From Echinarachnius parma (taxonomy: Eukaryota; Echinodermata; Echinoidea; Clypeasteroida; Echinarachniidae), in NCBI GenBank assembly GCA_037951105.1, contig JBAMJV010009687.1, forward strand, positions 47,882-111,881: a stretch of DNA of 64,000 bases, given 5' to 3'. The notes below the pieces were generated by a model that saw only the letters and a list, made by a program, of their open reading frames with translations, had not been told where the DNA came from and searched no databases. Position 1 is the stretch's first letter; each line of letters opens with the position of its first letter. Shown here in pieces: positions 23,713 through 57,461 of this stretch. The position numbers and the translations under genes are program-made.

Positions 23713-24066
23713 TTAACCCTAATAAAGGCCGGGGGCCATTATGCCCCCTCCCCCCCCCCCCCCTTCTGCAATTTTCCCGCTTGCTTTGGAACAACTGAAC
23801 TTTGACACCCGTCCCTTCGTGACATTTTTCTTTCAAGTCTTGAAGTCTGCGAAAATCGGACCTTCTGCTTCTAATCACGTGACCTAATGTCGTAGCATGT
23901 CAGCCCGAAAATCCTTCATTTTCGTGATTTGAGTACAACAATATGCACGGAATATTTATATTATGGAAATATCATTTTCCTGAAAAGAAATAAAACGTTG
24001 GTTATTTGGTCTTGTTTTCATTTTAGGTGTTTGTTTTAATGCTCAAAATATCAAAACAATCAGAAG
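23713..24066. mobile_element. Partial piggyBac-like element (TTAACCCTAATAAGGCC family), diverged copy
   Basis: Begins TTAACCCTAATAAAGGCC 23 bases after the Ig-gene stop codon. It follows 35750-36100 in order (poly-C, AAAATCGGACCTTC, CACGTGA, GCATGTCAGCCCGAAAATC, TTGGTTATTTGGTCTTGTTT). The right half is missing, replaced by a family 1 MITE at the TTAA at 24067. Its AATAAA words may supply the Ig gene's polyadenylation signal, for example at 23989. Confidence 0.75.
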
Positions 24067-24640
24067 TTAAAGGGATAGTTGAGTTCTGGTAGTTGAGTTC
24101 TGATAGTTGAGTTCTGGTAGAGGGAGTAAAGTTTTAGTCAAGCTGAATTTTAGTAACCAAAACCTGCACCATTACATTACAAACTAATAATTATAACTCC
24201 ACCATGCTCAAAAGGACTACAAAAATTACAAACGACTAAGTAAAAAGCATGTTATCATTCAAAGAAAGCTGTTTAAACTAAAGAGGGCGCTTTCAAAAAC
24301 CGCATTTGTTTAAACCATTTTAAATAAAATATTGTGCATGTGTTGTTTTGTTGAATTAGTGATTAGATAGAGAGATAATCAATAACTATCTAAAAACCTC
24401 TTTTGAAAATGTTTGAAAAGAAGAAGCACTTGAGAAAATACTTGTGGGGCCCCACATTTATTACAATTGGTTATGTTTATGGATATTTCAGCCGTTTCTG
24501 AATCGATTTTGATCAAATAAAGTTTATTCTGCCATTAAAATTGTATGCTCTTTCAAATTTGACACTCAGTTTTTCATTATCTCACACACAAAAATATTTT
24601 GTGTAGCGCCCTCTCTACCAAAACTCAACTATCTGTTTAA
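24067..24640. mobile_element. TTAA-flanked MITE, family 1
   Basis: TTAA at 24067-24070 followed by AGGGATAGTTGAG, and CTCAACTATCTG then TTAA at 24637-24640. The inner flank AGCGCCCTCTCTACCAAAA pairs with the left. A short internal duplication of GTTGAGTTCTG occurs near the left end. Confidence 0.8.
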
Positions 24641-24644
24641 CATA

Positions 24645-25720
24645 ACAAAGAATATATAATTATCAATGCAACAGAAAGCAAAATATTAATCTGGCTCTCC
24701 CGATTGTTGTTATTGTATTATTATTCCAAATGGTCTAAAGAGTGTATGTATTGAAAAAGAAATAGACCTCAAATAAATGTGCGCCATGTTTCAATGTATT
24801 TCTCAGAGCTCATAATGATGTTATGCATAACTGCCCTGATGTACTCCTGTGGCGTTAAGTGGTTACACACCTTATGATTAACATCTATTTTTCCTTTGCA
24901 TGACGATGGGAAGTTTAATATTTTGTTTTATTCCCACGATGTCCGCGATAAATAAACGAAATTTGTGTAATTTTAAAACCATTTTGTGTTGATATTTATA
25001 TTAAATAAGGTCCCCCTTTCTGTACACATGTTAAAAACGTAACCAATGATGAAAGTTGTAGTGCTTACCCAACATCGTCTACAAGTGCCCAAATCCTCAA
25101 CTCACTATTGTGGTGACTTAACATTCGCCAGTGCACAACCCTCCATAAGTTCAAGCATCCCTCAAAATGTATCTGTTTAATGTACTTTAATTTAGTAACA
25201 TGTTGCCGCCATCAGGAATGTCAGTAAGTTAATGTAATTTACTGTAAATTATTAGTAACCTGTACGTGGTGTATAAACTCCTTATATTGTACCTTAGTAT
25301 GATTACAGTTATTGAGTCAAGTTTGTTTTCGTTGGTAATGTAATGTAATGTAATCTATGTGATCTCTAAGTATAATCATTAAATCATGATCAATTTAAAG
25401 TACATAATAAGTTAACTTTGTAAAGCGCATAGAGAATAATGTTATCATATCATATTATGCGCTATATTACTGCTAACTGTATGTATCTGTTTTTGGAGGG
25501 ACAATTTTGATCCATGTTATAACAACAACCCACAAACTCTGAGGCCTTCGCACATTAATTGGAACAAACGTTTTTGTCGAGGCATACAAAGTTATGCATA
25601 TTATTAATTGATTACACGTTTTGCATGCATTTTTATCATAAATACTAAAGTTCACGTCTATAACCATTACCATTAGTTGTTCCTCAATTAGAGTCATGTT
25701 TAGTTGATATCAAATTGTGG
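24645..25720. other. Intergenic, nothing recognised
   Basis: AT-rich with spurious frames only; includes a short TAATG repeat near 25340. Confidence 0.4.
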
Positions 25721-25725
25721 TCATC

Positions 25726-26545
25726 AAGTAATTTTTGAAGGCTAAATGCAGAGAAAACTGAATCATCTCGATTTAGAATAAAGAATATAATCAATCAGAG
25801 TTCGCTACAACCCACAAAGTGTGGTAAAGACTTAGGTGTTTTATTTGATGAGAATGTATCATTAGTAAATCATGTAAATAATATTGGTAAAAAAGCATCA
25901 TTTGGTTTGTATAAGCTAGGAAAGATTAGAAAATATTTGGATAAAAGCACTACTGAAAGACTTGTCCATGCTTTTGTTTTAAGTCATATTGATAACTGTA
26001 TTAGCATGTTATTTGGTCTATTAAGTAATGTACAACACATACAAAATGCTGCTGCTCGCTTGATAACACGTACTAAAAGATGTGAATCCATGAGTCCAGT
26101 TGTGTATAATTTACATTGGTTACCTGTAAATAAACGAATTATGTTTAAGATTTTAGTAATTACGTTCAAATTCATACATGGAAATTCACCTGATTATATT
26201 CAAGGACTTTTTAGTTTGTATAAATCATCTAGGTCATTCGTTCAAGTTCAAAGAACCTTTTAGTTCAGTATTCTGTTAAAACCAAGACATATGATCAGCG
26301 GTCTTTCCAGTTTGCTGCACCTAGGTCTGGAACAAACTTCCTTTACTATATTAGACAATCTGATACAGAGCATCAATTTCGAGCCAATTTAAAGGCTTTT
26401 TTGTTTGTTAATGACTTGTAAGTTTTGATTATTATCTTTGCTCAAATACGCTTCTATTACTCTCTCTTTTTCATGTATGCGCACTGATACTTATTGGTAT
26501 TAAAGATTGCGCTATATAAGAAAGGACTATTATTTATTATTATTA
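25726..26545 (+). mobile_element. CR1/L2-like LINE, 5'-truncated, with broken RT-ORF C-terminus
   Basis: Plus-strand reading with indels gives KDLGVLFDENVSLVNHV, YKLGKIRKYLDKSTTERLVH, AFVLSHIDNC, VQHIQNAAARLI and LHWLPVNKRIMFKIL. This is the thumb and C-terminal part of a CR1/L2-type reverse-transcriptase ORF. A few residues are lost after FGLL and the frame shifts near 26250. The 3' end reads GCGCTATATAAGAAAGG then an ATT repeat to about 26540, the same terminus as the copy at 22742. Confidence 0.9.
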
Positions 26546-27735
26546 ACCCTAACTGCACTTAGAATAAAATGCTATAGAAACAGCATATAATTTGATCCAT
26601 CGACTTTCAAATTCAATCAAATCACTTTTAGCTTGCACATAATCTCTTGAACCTTGTTGTTTGGCTCATGGTACCAGAATAATGAAATTATTAATTATGC
26701 AGATATTGATTGAATAGCGTTCCGGAGCGCTTTTTGATTGTAGTCAAAATCAAATAACTATGTTATAAATCTGATGTAGGTTTTCCTTTTTGACAAGGTA
26801 AAATATGTTCCTTTTGCACGGAGCTATCACACATTCAATACATCTCACAATAATGTTGGTATTACGATGAAGTCTCAAATTCAAGTTCGCAAAATCTGAT
26901 AAGTTTAATGGATCACTTTAAGTGACGATTTGAGTATGTAAACGAATATTTTCTTTCAGTAACCTTAATTTTGTTCAGTATATGAAGAGCTTGCAACCGA
27001 AATGCGCTAAATCCACTTTTTCAACTTCTAGTCCCACTTTGTACACGTGCCTATTGGAATATGAAAATTGATCTTTCTATATTTTGATTTTGAGTGAGTT
27101 ATTTTGTCGTAAAATGTGGAATCCTAGATATCTACGTAGATTAAATATGTTAGATATATCGTTAACTCAATGTGTATGAAAAGTAGGTTTAGCGCCTTTT
27201 GGAAGTGAGCTCTTCATGTTGTCTGTTGCGAAGGTTCATCTACTTCTAAAATTCCTAACTGAGGTAAGGATTGTTTAAGAGCTGATTGTAATTAATTGAA
27301 TGCATGAAAAGTAAAATTGTGTTTACTTTCACAATAAACCTGATAATAAAATTGTATTCAAGTTTAGTTGATCGTTGTTTGAGTGTATTTTATCTCTGCT
27401 TTTCAAAAACAAATAACATGTTGAAATGTGCATAACTAAACTGCTATACTATACAGTATGGTACTTAGGATAACATTATTCGGAGGACAAATTGCAGACC
27501 CACAGTGCGTCCACTGACTAGGCAATATACATTTTGGGGAAAATAAGTTTGATAATAATACAGAAATACATAACTATAACATCTTTATAAGTATCAACTT
27601 TCAAATCTGTAGGTCGCTCACACGAGTTACACATCGAGATCGTTCACACGATGTGTAAGTCGTTCCCTCGGTTACAGCTCGTTATTCCGTATGTTCGTTA
27701 TTCCGAAGGTTTGTTTCACCGAACATGAAATCGGG
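26546..27735. other. Intergenic; diverged family 4 relic near 26760-26930, otherwise nothing recognised
   Basis: ATCACACATTCAATACATCTCACAATAATG and AAGTCTCAAAT echo the 52298/56469 repeat pair. CGTTATTCCGTATGTTCGTTATTCCGAAGG near 27680 is a short tandem repeat. Confidence 0.4.
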
Positions 27736-27759
27736 TTCGAAGTGGGGTTCGATTAAACC

Positions 27760-27912
27760 AAAACTATTATGACAATCACTATTCATGTTTATATAACATA
27801 CGTTTCAAGCATTGTTGAGTTAAGATTATTAGTTTGTATAGTTTGCAATGTTATGGTGCAGATTTCGGTTTAAACAAATTAAGTTTGACCAAAAACTGTA
27901 CTATCCCTTTAA
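27760..27912. mobile_element. TTAA-flanked MITE, family 1 variant, truncated
   Basis: Only one terminus is clear: ACCAAAAACTGTACTATCCCT then TTAA at 27909-27912. Upstream sequence resembles the family only loosely. Confidence 0.45.
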
Positions 27913-28130
27913 TGCTCCCAAATTATGGAAATGCATATGTGATGGACTCATGTTCAAACTTATAATAACAATAATATTTGCATAAGATGCCAATTATTTA
28001 TTGTTATAATGGAAAACATTTATTTTCCAATCATTTGTCGCATTTGTGTGCCCGATTAAACAAAAACGATTCTGAAAATCATGTATTCATGTCTAGCTAA
28101 CTAACAAGCTGGATTCATTTTTAGATATTA

Positions 28131-28727
28131 GACCGAACACAAAAAGTAACTTCACCCCTAAGCAATTGCCCATAATTTCATAAACAAGAATCGTTTCAAG
28201 ATTTCATCTTGCCAATATAGCCATATGGTAGTTAGGAAAATCATGTGTAAAAATAAGAGGTAACCATTAATCCATGGTTGAGTGACCACAAATTAAAGAA
28301 AAATAGTCATATTTCAAAATTCGCAAAAGTATTATCATCATTACAAATTCTTGAGAGTTGGAAAATTAGAAAAATGCACTGTTTTACAATTGCAATTAAT
28401 GCATTTTACCACATGTGCCATCAAAAAATCAAAATGAATGGAATATCAAACAGCATTGTTTCATAAACCATGATCAATGCATTCCGCCACATGTGCGGAT
28501 TCACAACCATGTACAGACACACACAATGCCTTGTGACTTTTGAATTGGGGCATTTTGTCTTTAATCTGTGATCATTCAGCCATAAAGTAATGAATATCTC
28601 TGATTTTCGCACATATGGAACATAACAACTGCGCCAATATTGTGGGAAGAGGACATTTTGAAACAATAATAGGTTATGAAATTATGGGCAATTGCTTAGG
28701 GGTGAAGTTACTTTTTGTGTTCGGTTT
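28131..28727. mobile_element. Non-autonomous element with about 50-bp inverted ends (ACCGAACACAAAAAGTAAC)
   Basis: The left end ACCGAACACAAAAAGTAACT...CCCATAATTTCATAA is repeated inverted at 28676-28727. Interior sequences with CACATGTG also pair (28409 and 28490). No coding frame. Superfamily uncertain. Confidence 0.8.
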
Positions 28728-28729
28728 AT

Positions 28730-29330
28730 ATAATTATTATTTGCATAGTAATGCAAATTAGCTATACTTGGAATGGAAAACTTTGATTTTCAATGTTTAT
28801 TGCATTTAGATGACTGATTATAACCAAATTCTGGAACAAATTTGTTTCAAATTGAGCTAACATGATGGTCTCATCTGTACCAATATTAACGAAACGATTG
28901 GCATAATATTCAAATCAGCTGTTGTTCAAATGGAAATATTTGACTTCAACCTATTTGTGCATTGAGATAATGTGATCAGAAAAAATAACTTTTGAAAATC
29001 TTTTTGTCAAGTTCAGCTTCGATGATTTATATGATTTATAAAAACACAACTTGCATAATAAATTGAATTGTTGGTCAATTAGATCCTCTTTTGAAAAGGA
29101 GCTTGCATAATATGATGATCTCGAAATAAAACAAATCAAGGAGCTTCCAATAAACCGATGTGGCCTAAATTAGCATACTTTAGCAATATACAATAACAGA
29201 GCATGAACATGATAACAAAAATCAGCAAAAAGTTTTAAATGTATACATTTCCATGCTTTTGGCTTCTGATTGTGCATATATAAACCCCTCACAAACATTT
29301 CCGCAATTCAAGTTTCAAGCGTTCATAACT
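28730..29330. other. Intergenic AT-rich sequence, nothing firm
   Basis: Loose internal repetition of ATTTGCATAATATTCAAATC-like words; no paired ends found. Confidence 0.35.
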
Positions 29331-29990
29331 CTCTTGTCCCTATATTATCCTACATGAATGTCACCAGCCGAGCGGAAAATGGATAAGTTTATCGCTGCTG
29401 GTGCCTGCTAGCGTAATTAAGGTGTTTGATGTTGCTAGGCAACAACAGGTCGATCGCAATATAGCGTTCGCTAGACCCTGCTTGCGCGAGATATATCGAG
29501 CGATACCGCAGCAGCATGTCGTTAGGAAACAATAGGACGATCCTTGCGTAACTTTCGCTAGCCCCAGCGTGCGTGATAGAGTGAGTGTTGCTGTGGAGTC
29601 ATCGAGTCACGTGAGTGAGTGGCCTACGTGGCAGTCGGGAGCTAGTTCGTGTAGCGCGTGTGATTGGGCCCTCGGTATCACGTGGGTGAGGATATTGTGC
29701 GGTTGCTTGGAGATGGGGTAGGTGGAAGCGCTGATTGGCTGTAAGATCGGGGCGGGAAATGCGAGTGTCTGGATGTGTGTGAGTATATCAGAATAAGGCA
29801 GAGTGATTTGAGATCCTGCTCCAGACGGACGTGCGTGAGATGGCTGTGATTTGAGTGGACCAAGTTTGCCTTTCTAAATGTTTTAGTTAAAGGTTTTAAA
29901 TAAGGAAATCCCTTTTCGGTGACTCTCCAGCCCAGTGTGCAGCACGACAACGTCCAAGCCTTCACCACAACTGGTGACCGTAAGTTAAAT
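29331..29990 (+). other. GC-rich, CpG-rich segment: possible solo LTR with TGGTGACC primer-site-like edge, or a promoter
   Basis: Composition rises sharply here. It contains CACGTG/CACGTGG words, a GGGGCGGG box, ATTGGCT, a TATATCAG-like box and a splice-donor-like GACCGTAAGTT. The segment ends CACCACAACTGGTGACCGTA; TGGTGACC is similar to the primer-binding edge of many metazoan Gypsy LTR retrotransposons as I remember them. No gag or pol follows and I could not define the 5' LTR end, so both readings remain open. Confidence 0.3.
29431..29443. promoter_or_regulatory. X-box-like palindrome GTTGCTAGGCAAC (RFX-type)
   Basis: The inverted half-sites GTTGC and GCAAC, spaced by three bases, fit the RFX X-box pattern. 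It sits within the GC-rich segment; no adjacent gene start could be assigned. Confidence 0.35.
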
Positions 29991-30467
29991 CGCTTGTTGA
30001 CTCTGTTTTGGAGTCTGTTAATTGTGTCGAATGTTATGAATGTATATAAGAGTTGTACTAGAAATTATATGACGGTGAAAGGATGGTGCTAGTGGAGCAC
30101 AAACCAAGTAAGTTAAATTATTTGAGAGGTCGTGTTTAACCTCCGGAATATATGTTTGCTCTTTATATTGGATGCTATCTTTGGAGGATGATATTATTTG
30201 AGATTGACAGGAAGTTCAATTCGTTGTTTCTGTATGCGAGGTGATTCCGCATTATGCTCAAGTGTGTATTAGCTAGGGCTTGTTAATACTTGTTGTAATA
30301 ATAAAATGATAAAGCCGGTCGGCAATATACTTGTTACATTTTTGCTTGCTTAGAAATTATATATATAAAATATTGATGTATGCAATTTGCACCGTAGTGG
30401 AAATATGTTCTGGAATTATTGTTTGCAGTTGCATCCGGTTATTGGACCTGGCTTCCTCATCCGGTGG

Positions 30468-30540
30468 CGGTATCCGACTTCTACATCCGGTATCCGACTT
30501 CTACGTCCGGTATCCGACTTCTACAACCGGTATCCGAATC
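30468..30540. repeat. 18-bp tandem repeat GTATCCGACTTCTACnnCCG, about 3.5 copies
   Basis: The unit repeats exactly except for two variable bases. It creates a 175-residue open frame (30387-30914) that has no recognisable domain. Confidence 0.9.
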
Positions 30541-31117
30541 CAATGTACGCGACTGGCGTGTGCATCCGACCCTCGCGTTCCGCGTCTGTCGCAACGAGTG
30601 AATCCGATCGTCGTATCCGGTTCGCGTACCCAGTGGACACCACGCTCGCGCAACCAGCATTCAGCACACCCTGTCTTGGCGATGATCCGGAACTCGATTA
30701 TCGTTCAGCGGGGACTGACGAATACGAGAGACTTTACGCGACTCTGCGGCCGTTAGATAGATTCGTGTACCATAAACTGAACATTCGCTTAGTGGCTACT
30801 GAATATTGCGTTTTAATAGTTCTTCTCTTGACTGATAATTGCCGGCTGGTATTATTACACTGTTCCCTTGTAGCTATACACACTAGATGGCTCTCTGCTC
30901 AGGATACTGAGTGATTGTAATTTTAATTTAGTTACTGAATTTATTGATGCTTGACATGGGAAGATCTGATTAAAAATACTATATTAACTTGTAAAGCAAG
31001 CTTGTCGTGTGTGCTTGAATTGAGTCTGCTTTACTTTAATGCAACCGGTACACACATACCTCTTCAGATACATTTAAACAAATCACGGGAAACAGGGTGA
31101 CAATGAACTTGGTATCA

Positions 31118-31432
31118 TTGATATGCCTGTTTATTCCCCTTTACAAAATTACACTGATGCCCCATTTGTAATTATGAGATGTGCATTGCACCTGAATATG
31201 GTGCAAAGTTCAGTTTGAACGAATTGCGATTGTGTGATCACCTCAACAACATCTACAACACAGCCATTCTCCGAACAAAATCAGAATTCACCTTGACAAT
31301 AACGTTGTATTTTGCAGCATTTCACCTTTGACATGGCTCCATATTCAGTTCAGGTCTAGTGTACATTCCATAATAACATAATCACTATAAATGAGGTATC
31401 CGTGTAAAAGGGGAATAAAGAGGCTTGTCAAT
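31118..31432. mobile_element. Foldback MITE with TGCCTGTTTATTCCCCTTTT-like ends
   Basis: GCCTGTTTATTCCCCTTTACA near 31123 is inverted as TGTAAAAGGGGAATAAAGAGGC near 31404. The interior is AT-rich without coding content. Confidence 0.6.
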
Positions 31433-31659
31433 TATATCCAATTCGAGTAGGATCATTCAATAACAAAATAGATATCAACGCTCAAACTTGAAAATAGGAA
31501 TCAGTTTTCTACCTTAACAATTGCTAATTTGCCATTATCCACATTAAACCCTTTACCCAGCTTCGATTTGGGGGGATTTTTTTTGTTTAGGAGACTTTAC
31601 AGAAACTGCGAATAAAAATCCCACGTTGCAATTTGTTTGAGGTTATCCCCTCATATTTG

Positions 31660-32005
31660 CTAGATTGACTATATCTCTTATTACCAGTGGTTCTCACATT
31701 CATCGTTGTATTTGTATAATCAATAGAAGCATGTAACAGTTTTCGGTTTGCCTAAGTTCTCTTTCCTTACAAAGATAATTATGTATGATTGAAGTAGTAT
31801 GCAGATTTATGTTTATCTAGTGGATAATTATCAATGTGTACCAAGTCATTGTAATGAGTAATCGAATGTCACTTTCGCTCATTACTTGTTCATATGACAT
31901 TAATTTACCATGAAATGTTGACACATCACTCAGTGGACATATGACTTGAGATCACACAACTACGCATTTTACCAACCGTTTACCAGTTATTGCACTTGTG
32001 TACAA
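31660..32005. mobile_element. Diverged MITE, family 2
   Basis: Reverse orientation. ATTTGTATAATCAATAGAAGCATG, TCACTTTCGCTCATTACTTG and CATATGACATTAATTTACCAT match 53500-53740. The terminal AGGGATCTAG motifs are lost. Confidence 0.6.
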
Positions 32006-32056
32006 CTAATACTGGATCCCTTCCTTTGAATTGTCATGATGGAACCGTGCCGGTTG

Positions 32057-32244
32057 CAATAGACCGCTTCTGTAATGTATGCAAATAATATGCGTATGAC
32101 GTAAGACTCCCCGTTGGCAAGCTTAACAATAGTAACTAGGTCCGGCAAGCTAAGTTTGCCGGAGCTTGCCGGACCTAGTTACTATTGTTACTATTGTTAC
32201 GTCATACGCATATTATTTGCATACATTACAGAAGCGGTCTATTG
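32057..32244. mobile_element. Long-palindrome MITE, copy A (imperfect)
   Basis: CAATAGACCGCTTCTGTAAT at the left, its reverse complement at the right. The left arm carries the GGCAAGCTTAACAATAG block that is replaced by a short ACTATTGTT duplication in the right arm. It contains ATGCAAAT and TATGACGTA words. Confidence 0.85.
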
Positions 32245-34215
32245 ACAGGGATTATCCCTTCTCGTGCACATTCTACGAGCTACTGAATACCTTCAGCCAA
32301 AAAAATGTACACAATCATTGTGTGGTTTTAGGATGAAGGTCGTGCGACACTATTATGATTATATAATTAATAACAAGATTGAACATTTTTATATCTATTT
32401 GGGGGGAAATATAGAAAGAAATGAGTCATTGAGTGGCAATAATTACACAAAACAGGAACTAAAGTAAACTTAAATAGGGTCTGTATGGCATGTATTAATA
32501 TTATTAACACCACAATCATCGGCGTCATCCTCATCATCGGTTTATTATTATTATTATTATTATCAGTTTTCCCGTTGCTATATAATTATATTAAAACTTT
32601 TATGTTTCAACAGAGTGGTCATTTCAGTTAAATAAAAGACTGCTCTCCCAAAACTGGTATTATAAAAACGATTTCATTGAGATTAATCAATATAATTTCA
32701 TACAAGATGTCAGACGCAAACATAACAATAGACACACATTTAAGTAATATTTCCATTGCGTTATTTCGCTTTTATATACCATATAAGTATCAAAATATGT
32801 AAATAATGGTTTCGCTAATAAATATAATTTGTATAAATCTGATTCCATTTAAACACCTTAAACAATATGGCTACCTAATTAAATTACCAACAACCATACA
32901 TGCAAACTCTACTAAACTTTGATGAATAAAATCTTCTGAAATCCCGAAAATATCTTGCTTGCAATGACAGAAATCAGTCAATAATTGACAACCTTTTCAT
33001 GGAAGGGAAATTTTGGATTTGTTAGAAACTTGCGCAGATTGACCTACAACTTGTCTTTTCTCAAATGTTTTGTTCGTAAAAGAAAATCACTTTTTCATAA
33101 CGTTATATGAATAGTTGGTTCGCTCGCTTTCTCAATATAATTAGGAAAATGCAGCAATTATTGATAATTATTGTACAGATGTATGGCGACATCTCGTACA
33201 TGACGTCATAATCGTCGGCAAGATCAAACAGGATTTCCTTTCAGTCGTGAAATTCAAACAGTCATAAATACATGTATTTGTTACTTCTTTTTCTTACCGA
33301 TATTGCCCAAAATGTCTGATAATTATCTAAATCATTCGTTTCTATTATTGAAAACAACAACATTCCAAAGGTTATCTAAACCATTCGCTTCTATTATTGA
33401 AAACAACAACATTCAAAGGCTATATTCCACTTTAGGCTCAAGGTATGCCGAGATTCTATGATCTTGTACATACTAGTCTTAGTGCGCTTATGTTATACAA
33501 TATTGATATTATTCGAATCGAAGGGAATATTATTCAATCATTAGTATAAACTATATAAAAGTATTTCTTTCAGCCGTGCACACATTGTAGAAACATGGTA
33601 AAAGAAAGGAATGACTGGCAAACGTAAGGACACTTTGATGAGCTACCACGGTATTTCGTTACTACGATTGTATCGTTACTTATAATTACATGCATCAAAT
33701 AATCCGTTACGCCTAAAAAATAAATCAATACATTTGATGTTATAATGTGTGTTGTGACGCGAGCCGGCTAAGGCTTGTAGAGAGTTCAGAGTAACACCAT
33801 GAACCTACTACCTAGGTTCATGGTAACACATATTCATTGTTTCGATTAAACCATAAACAGTTAGTGTTCTTTTTCATGGGCAGTATTATGTTCAGAAACA
33901 AACAATAACCCCATTGTTTAGGCATGAATATTGATTGCCCTTCAATGGGATGTTCTGTCTTACTTTTTAAATATTTTGGAAGATCGTGTAATATGCTAAT
34001 AAAATGATGTTATTTGCTCTAAGTGTCTGTTTATTTTTATAGCTCAGTGGTATGTCCTTACGGGCATGAAATGACTATATACAATTTATTATCCCAACAA
34101 AATAATACAAATATAAGAGTACAAATATAACACCAATTTTGTGTATAATAATTTGTCCTTGAAAGTACTCACTCATTTACTGTTTACAATATGTCCCTAT
34201 GACACCATTTATCTA
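32245..34215. other. Intergenic / annexin 3' flank, nothing recognised
   Basis: AT-rich. Short direct repeat TATCTAAAYCATTCGYTTCTATTATTGA near 33328 and 33374; short palindrome ACCATGAACCTACTACCTAGGTTCATGGT near 33798. No coding exon supported. Confidence 0.4.
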
Positions 34216-34225
34216 GCACATCATA

Positions 34226-34231
34226 TTTATT
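34226..34231 (-). terminator. Candidate annexin polyadenylation signal AATAAA
   Basis: The first AATAAA on the minus strand after the annexin stop, about 250 bases downstream. Others follow at 34085-34090 and 34030-34035. The choice between them cannot be made from sequence alone. Confidence 0.3.
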
Positions 34232-34480
34232 AGTGAAAATGCCTGTCATTCTATACCTCACCGAGCATTATGCTTCAGCTACATTTCACCTATATTTATC
34301 CCACATAATCCCATTAAATGTTGGTAAAGCCGCACCAAAAGTCAGTTTCAAAAGCTAGGTTAAGTTTGCGGTTATTATAGGCCCTGGCGGCTGATTCTAA
34401 GCAATGGCGGTGCACTATAAGCCTCATGAAGGCAGTTTCTAAGCCATGCCAGTGCACGTTCAGCCTTGTGATGGTGGATT

Positions 34481-55662
<21,182 letters not shown>

Positions 55663-56023
55663 GTTGATGATTGATAATGGTTAAATTGCTGAAAAGGTTC
55701 AATTCACGGATATGTAGCTCCTATATGGTTAAACACGGAAGCGTGTAGGTAGCAGGAGCCTGTAATTAACGAGTCGAAGTGAAACCGGTAAAGCACTAAC
55801 GACGAACTGACATCAATACCACATGAAACCTGCTTCATATAGCATGCCTAGTCTCCTAGCATAGACGCAGCACAGCTAGCTGAGGTCGTGTTGCAGATAA
55901 TGCAATATCCTTGATGCGTCATAAAGCGATGCACCCAGCCGTAGTACCATGGGGGTGAGGGCTCAACCAGAGACGTGGGAAGACCAAGGCGCAGGAACAC
56001 CCCCAGTTGCTCTGATCTCTAGA

Positions 56024-56236
56024 CAGTGGCGTAGCGACCGGGGGCACAGGGGCACGGGGGCATGGGGCACGGGGGGCACATACCCCCTAATAATGATTTA
56101 TAAAAACAATAAGAAACATGAGGGGAAACTATTGGAAAATACAGAAATACATAAGATGTTTTCCCAATCATTCGCGTCCCCCCCCCCCCCCCCCTCCCCA
56201 CCAAATTAGTCCGACCACTCTACGCCACTGTCTCTA
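56024..56236. mobile_element. MITE with AGACAGTGGCGTAGCGACC ends and G/C-run core
   Basis: AGACAGTGGCGTAGCGACCG at the left; CGACCACTCTACGCCACTGTCT at the right. Inside, GGGGCACAGGGGCACGGGGG and a 16-base C run pair with each other. TCTCTAG-like sequence flanks both ends. Confidence 0.8.
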
Positions 56237-56468
56237 GATATGCCTGGATCAGTCAGGAATATAATGTGTGTGGCTAAATTATAATTTAAGTCAGGCATAT
56301 TAACAGCAATGACGGATCCAATTTATGACAAGAATTTTCAACAACAAAAATATACAGTCAACAGGGCGCCGTTGTTAAGCAGTTTTTTAACTGAACGACC
56401 TACCCTGTATTTTTTAAGAAGACAAGAATAAATATTAAAACAAAATAAATACCTAAACAAATTGTATA

Positions 56469-56854
56469 TTAAAGGTGCACCTGTAAAGTGTCAGATATTG
56501 CCCATAATTACATTTGAGACTTCAATCCTATACCAAAATCATTGTTAGATATGTCCGAATGATGTGTGAAAGTTTCATTGGAAAAGAATACTGCTTTCCT
56601 GGTTAAAAAAGCGAAAATTTGCGTCAGCTTTCACAACGAATTACTGTATAACGTGTATGAGGTTTATGACCGTTCGCTCTTGAGCTGAATGATTATCAAT
56701 GATAGATATCGTCATACTAAAGGGGCATTTAAAAAAAAATCTAACCCTTTTTTTTATTCTTCTCTTACCATAAACCAAACAACACGGTAGAAGAGAAATG
56801 TGGAAGCTCCAAGTAATTTTCGTGGAGTTAGACACTTAACTGGTTTCACTTTAA
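56469..56854. mobile_element. TTAA-flanked repeat, family 4, copy 2
   Basis: TTAA (56469-56472) then AGGTGCACCTGTAAAGTG ... CTGGTTTCACT then TTAA (56851-56854). Inverted partner of 52298-52684; together they enclose annexin exon 1. Confidence 0.85.
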
Positions 56855-57354
56855 TAATTTAAAAATAACTTTTCTCTATGCAGGTATTCATAAAAACCTT
56901 AACCATACAATTCACAATTTCGCATACACACACAGCTATGATATCAAAACAGATAAAAGAAGCGGTTTAGTGAGGTAAGCTCCTGGTTGTACGGTCGTGT
57001 TGACACGATACGATGATCATTCTAAAACAAAACCTGGGATTGTGATGAACTAGTATTAGCAAGTAGTCATCCAGCTGGTTAATTACTATCCCTCCGAAAT
57101 AACACGATCAATGATTATGCTAATATATATATGGTACAGTAATCGATCTATCACACTCACATGAATGCCTTTAATTGGCATACACGCCGGCCATTGTTCC
57201 CCCAGGAGGGTCTTGTTGTTTGTCCAATGTGATATGGCATGATATTGCTTAAAATTAGCTGATTTTGTCCGAAAATGAGCTGATTTTAATCGGTATTATG
57301 ACGATCATAGTCTTTTATTTGTACCTGCTACCAATGAGTACAATTTGGAGTTAT

Positions 57355-57461
57355 TATGAAAACGCCCTCTATTGTTATATTAACGATGGTATAGTCATGT
57401 ATAATGTGACTTGATATAAATATACATTCTATCAACCATTCCAAAACGTTACTAGATCCCT
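57355..57461. mobile_element. MITE, family 2, terminal fragment
   Basis: TATAAATATACATTCTATCAACCATT ... ACGTTACTAGATCCCT and then the TTAA at 57462-57465, shared with the next element. Confidence 0.7.

Noticed and set aside
25907..26263. 118-residue plus-strand frame considered as a host gene
   Set aside because: Same LINE reverse-transcriptase C-terminal region, with frameshifts and an (ATT)n tail.
30387..30914. 175-residue plus-strand frame
   Set aside because: Begins over an 18-bp tandem repeat, has no recognisable domain, and two other frames across the same repeat are also open.
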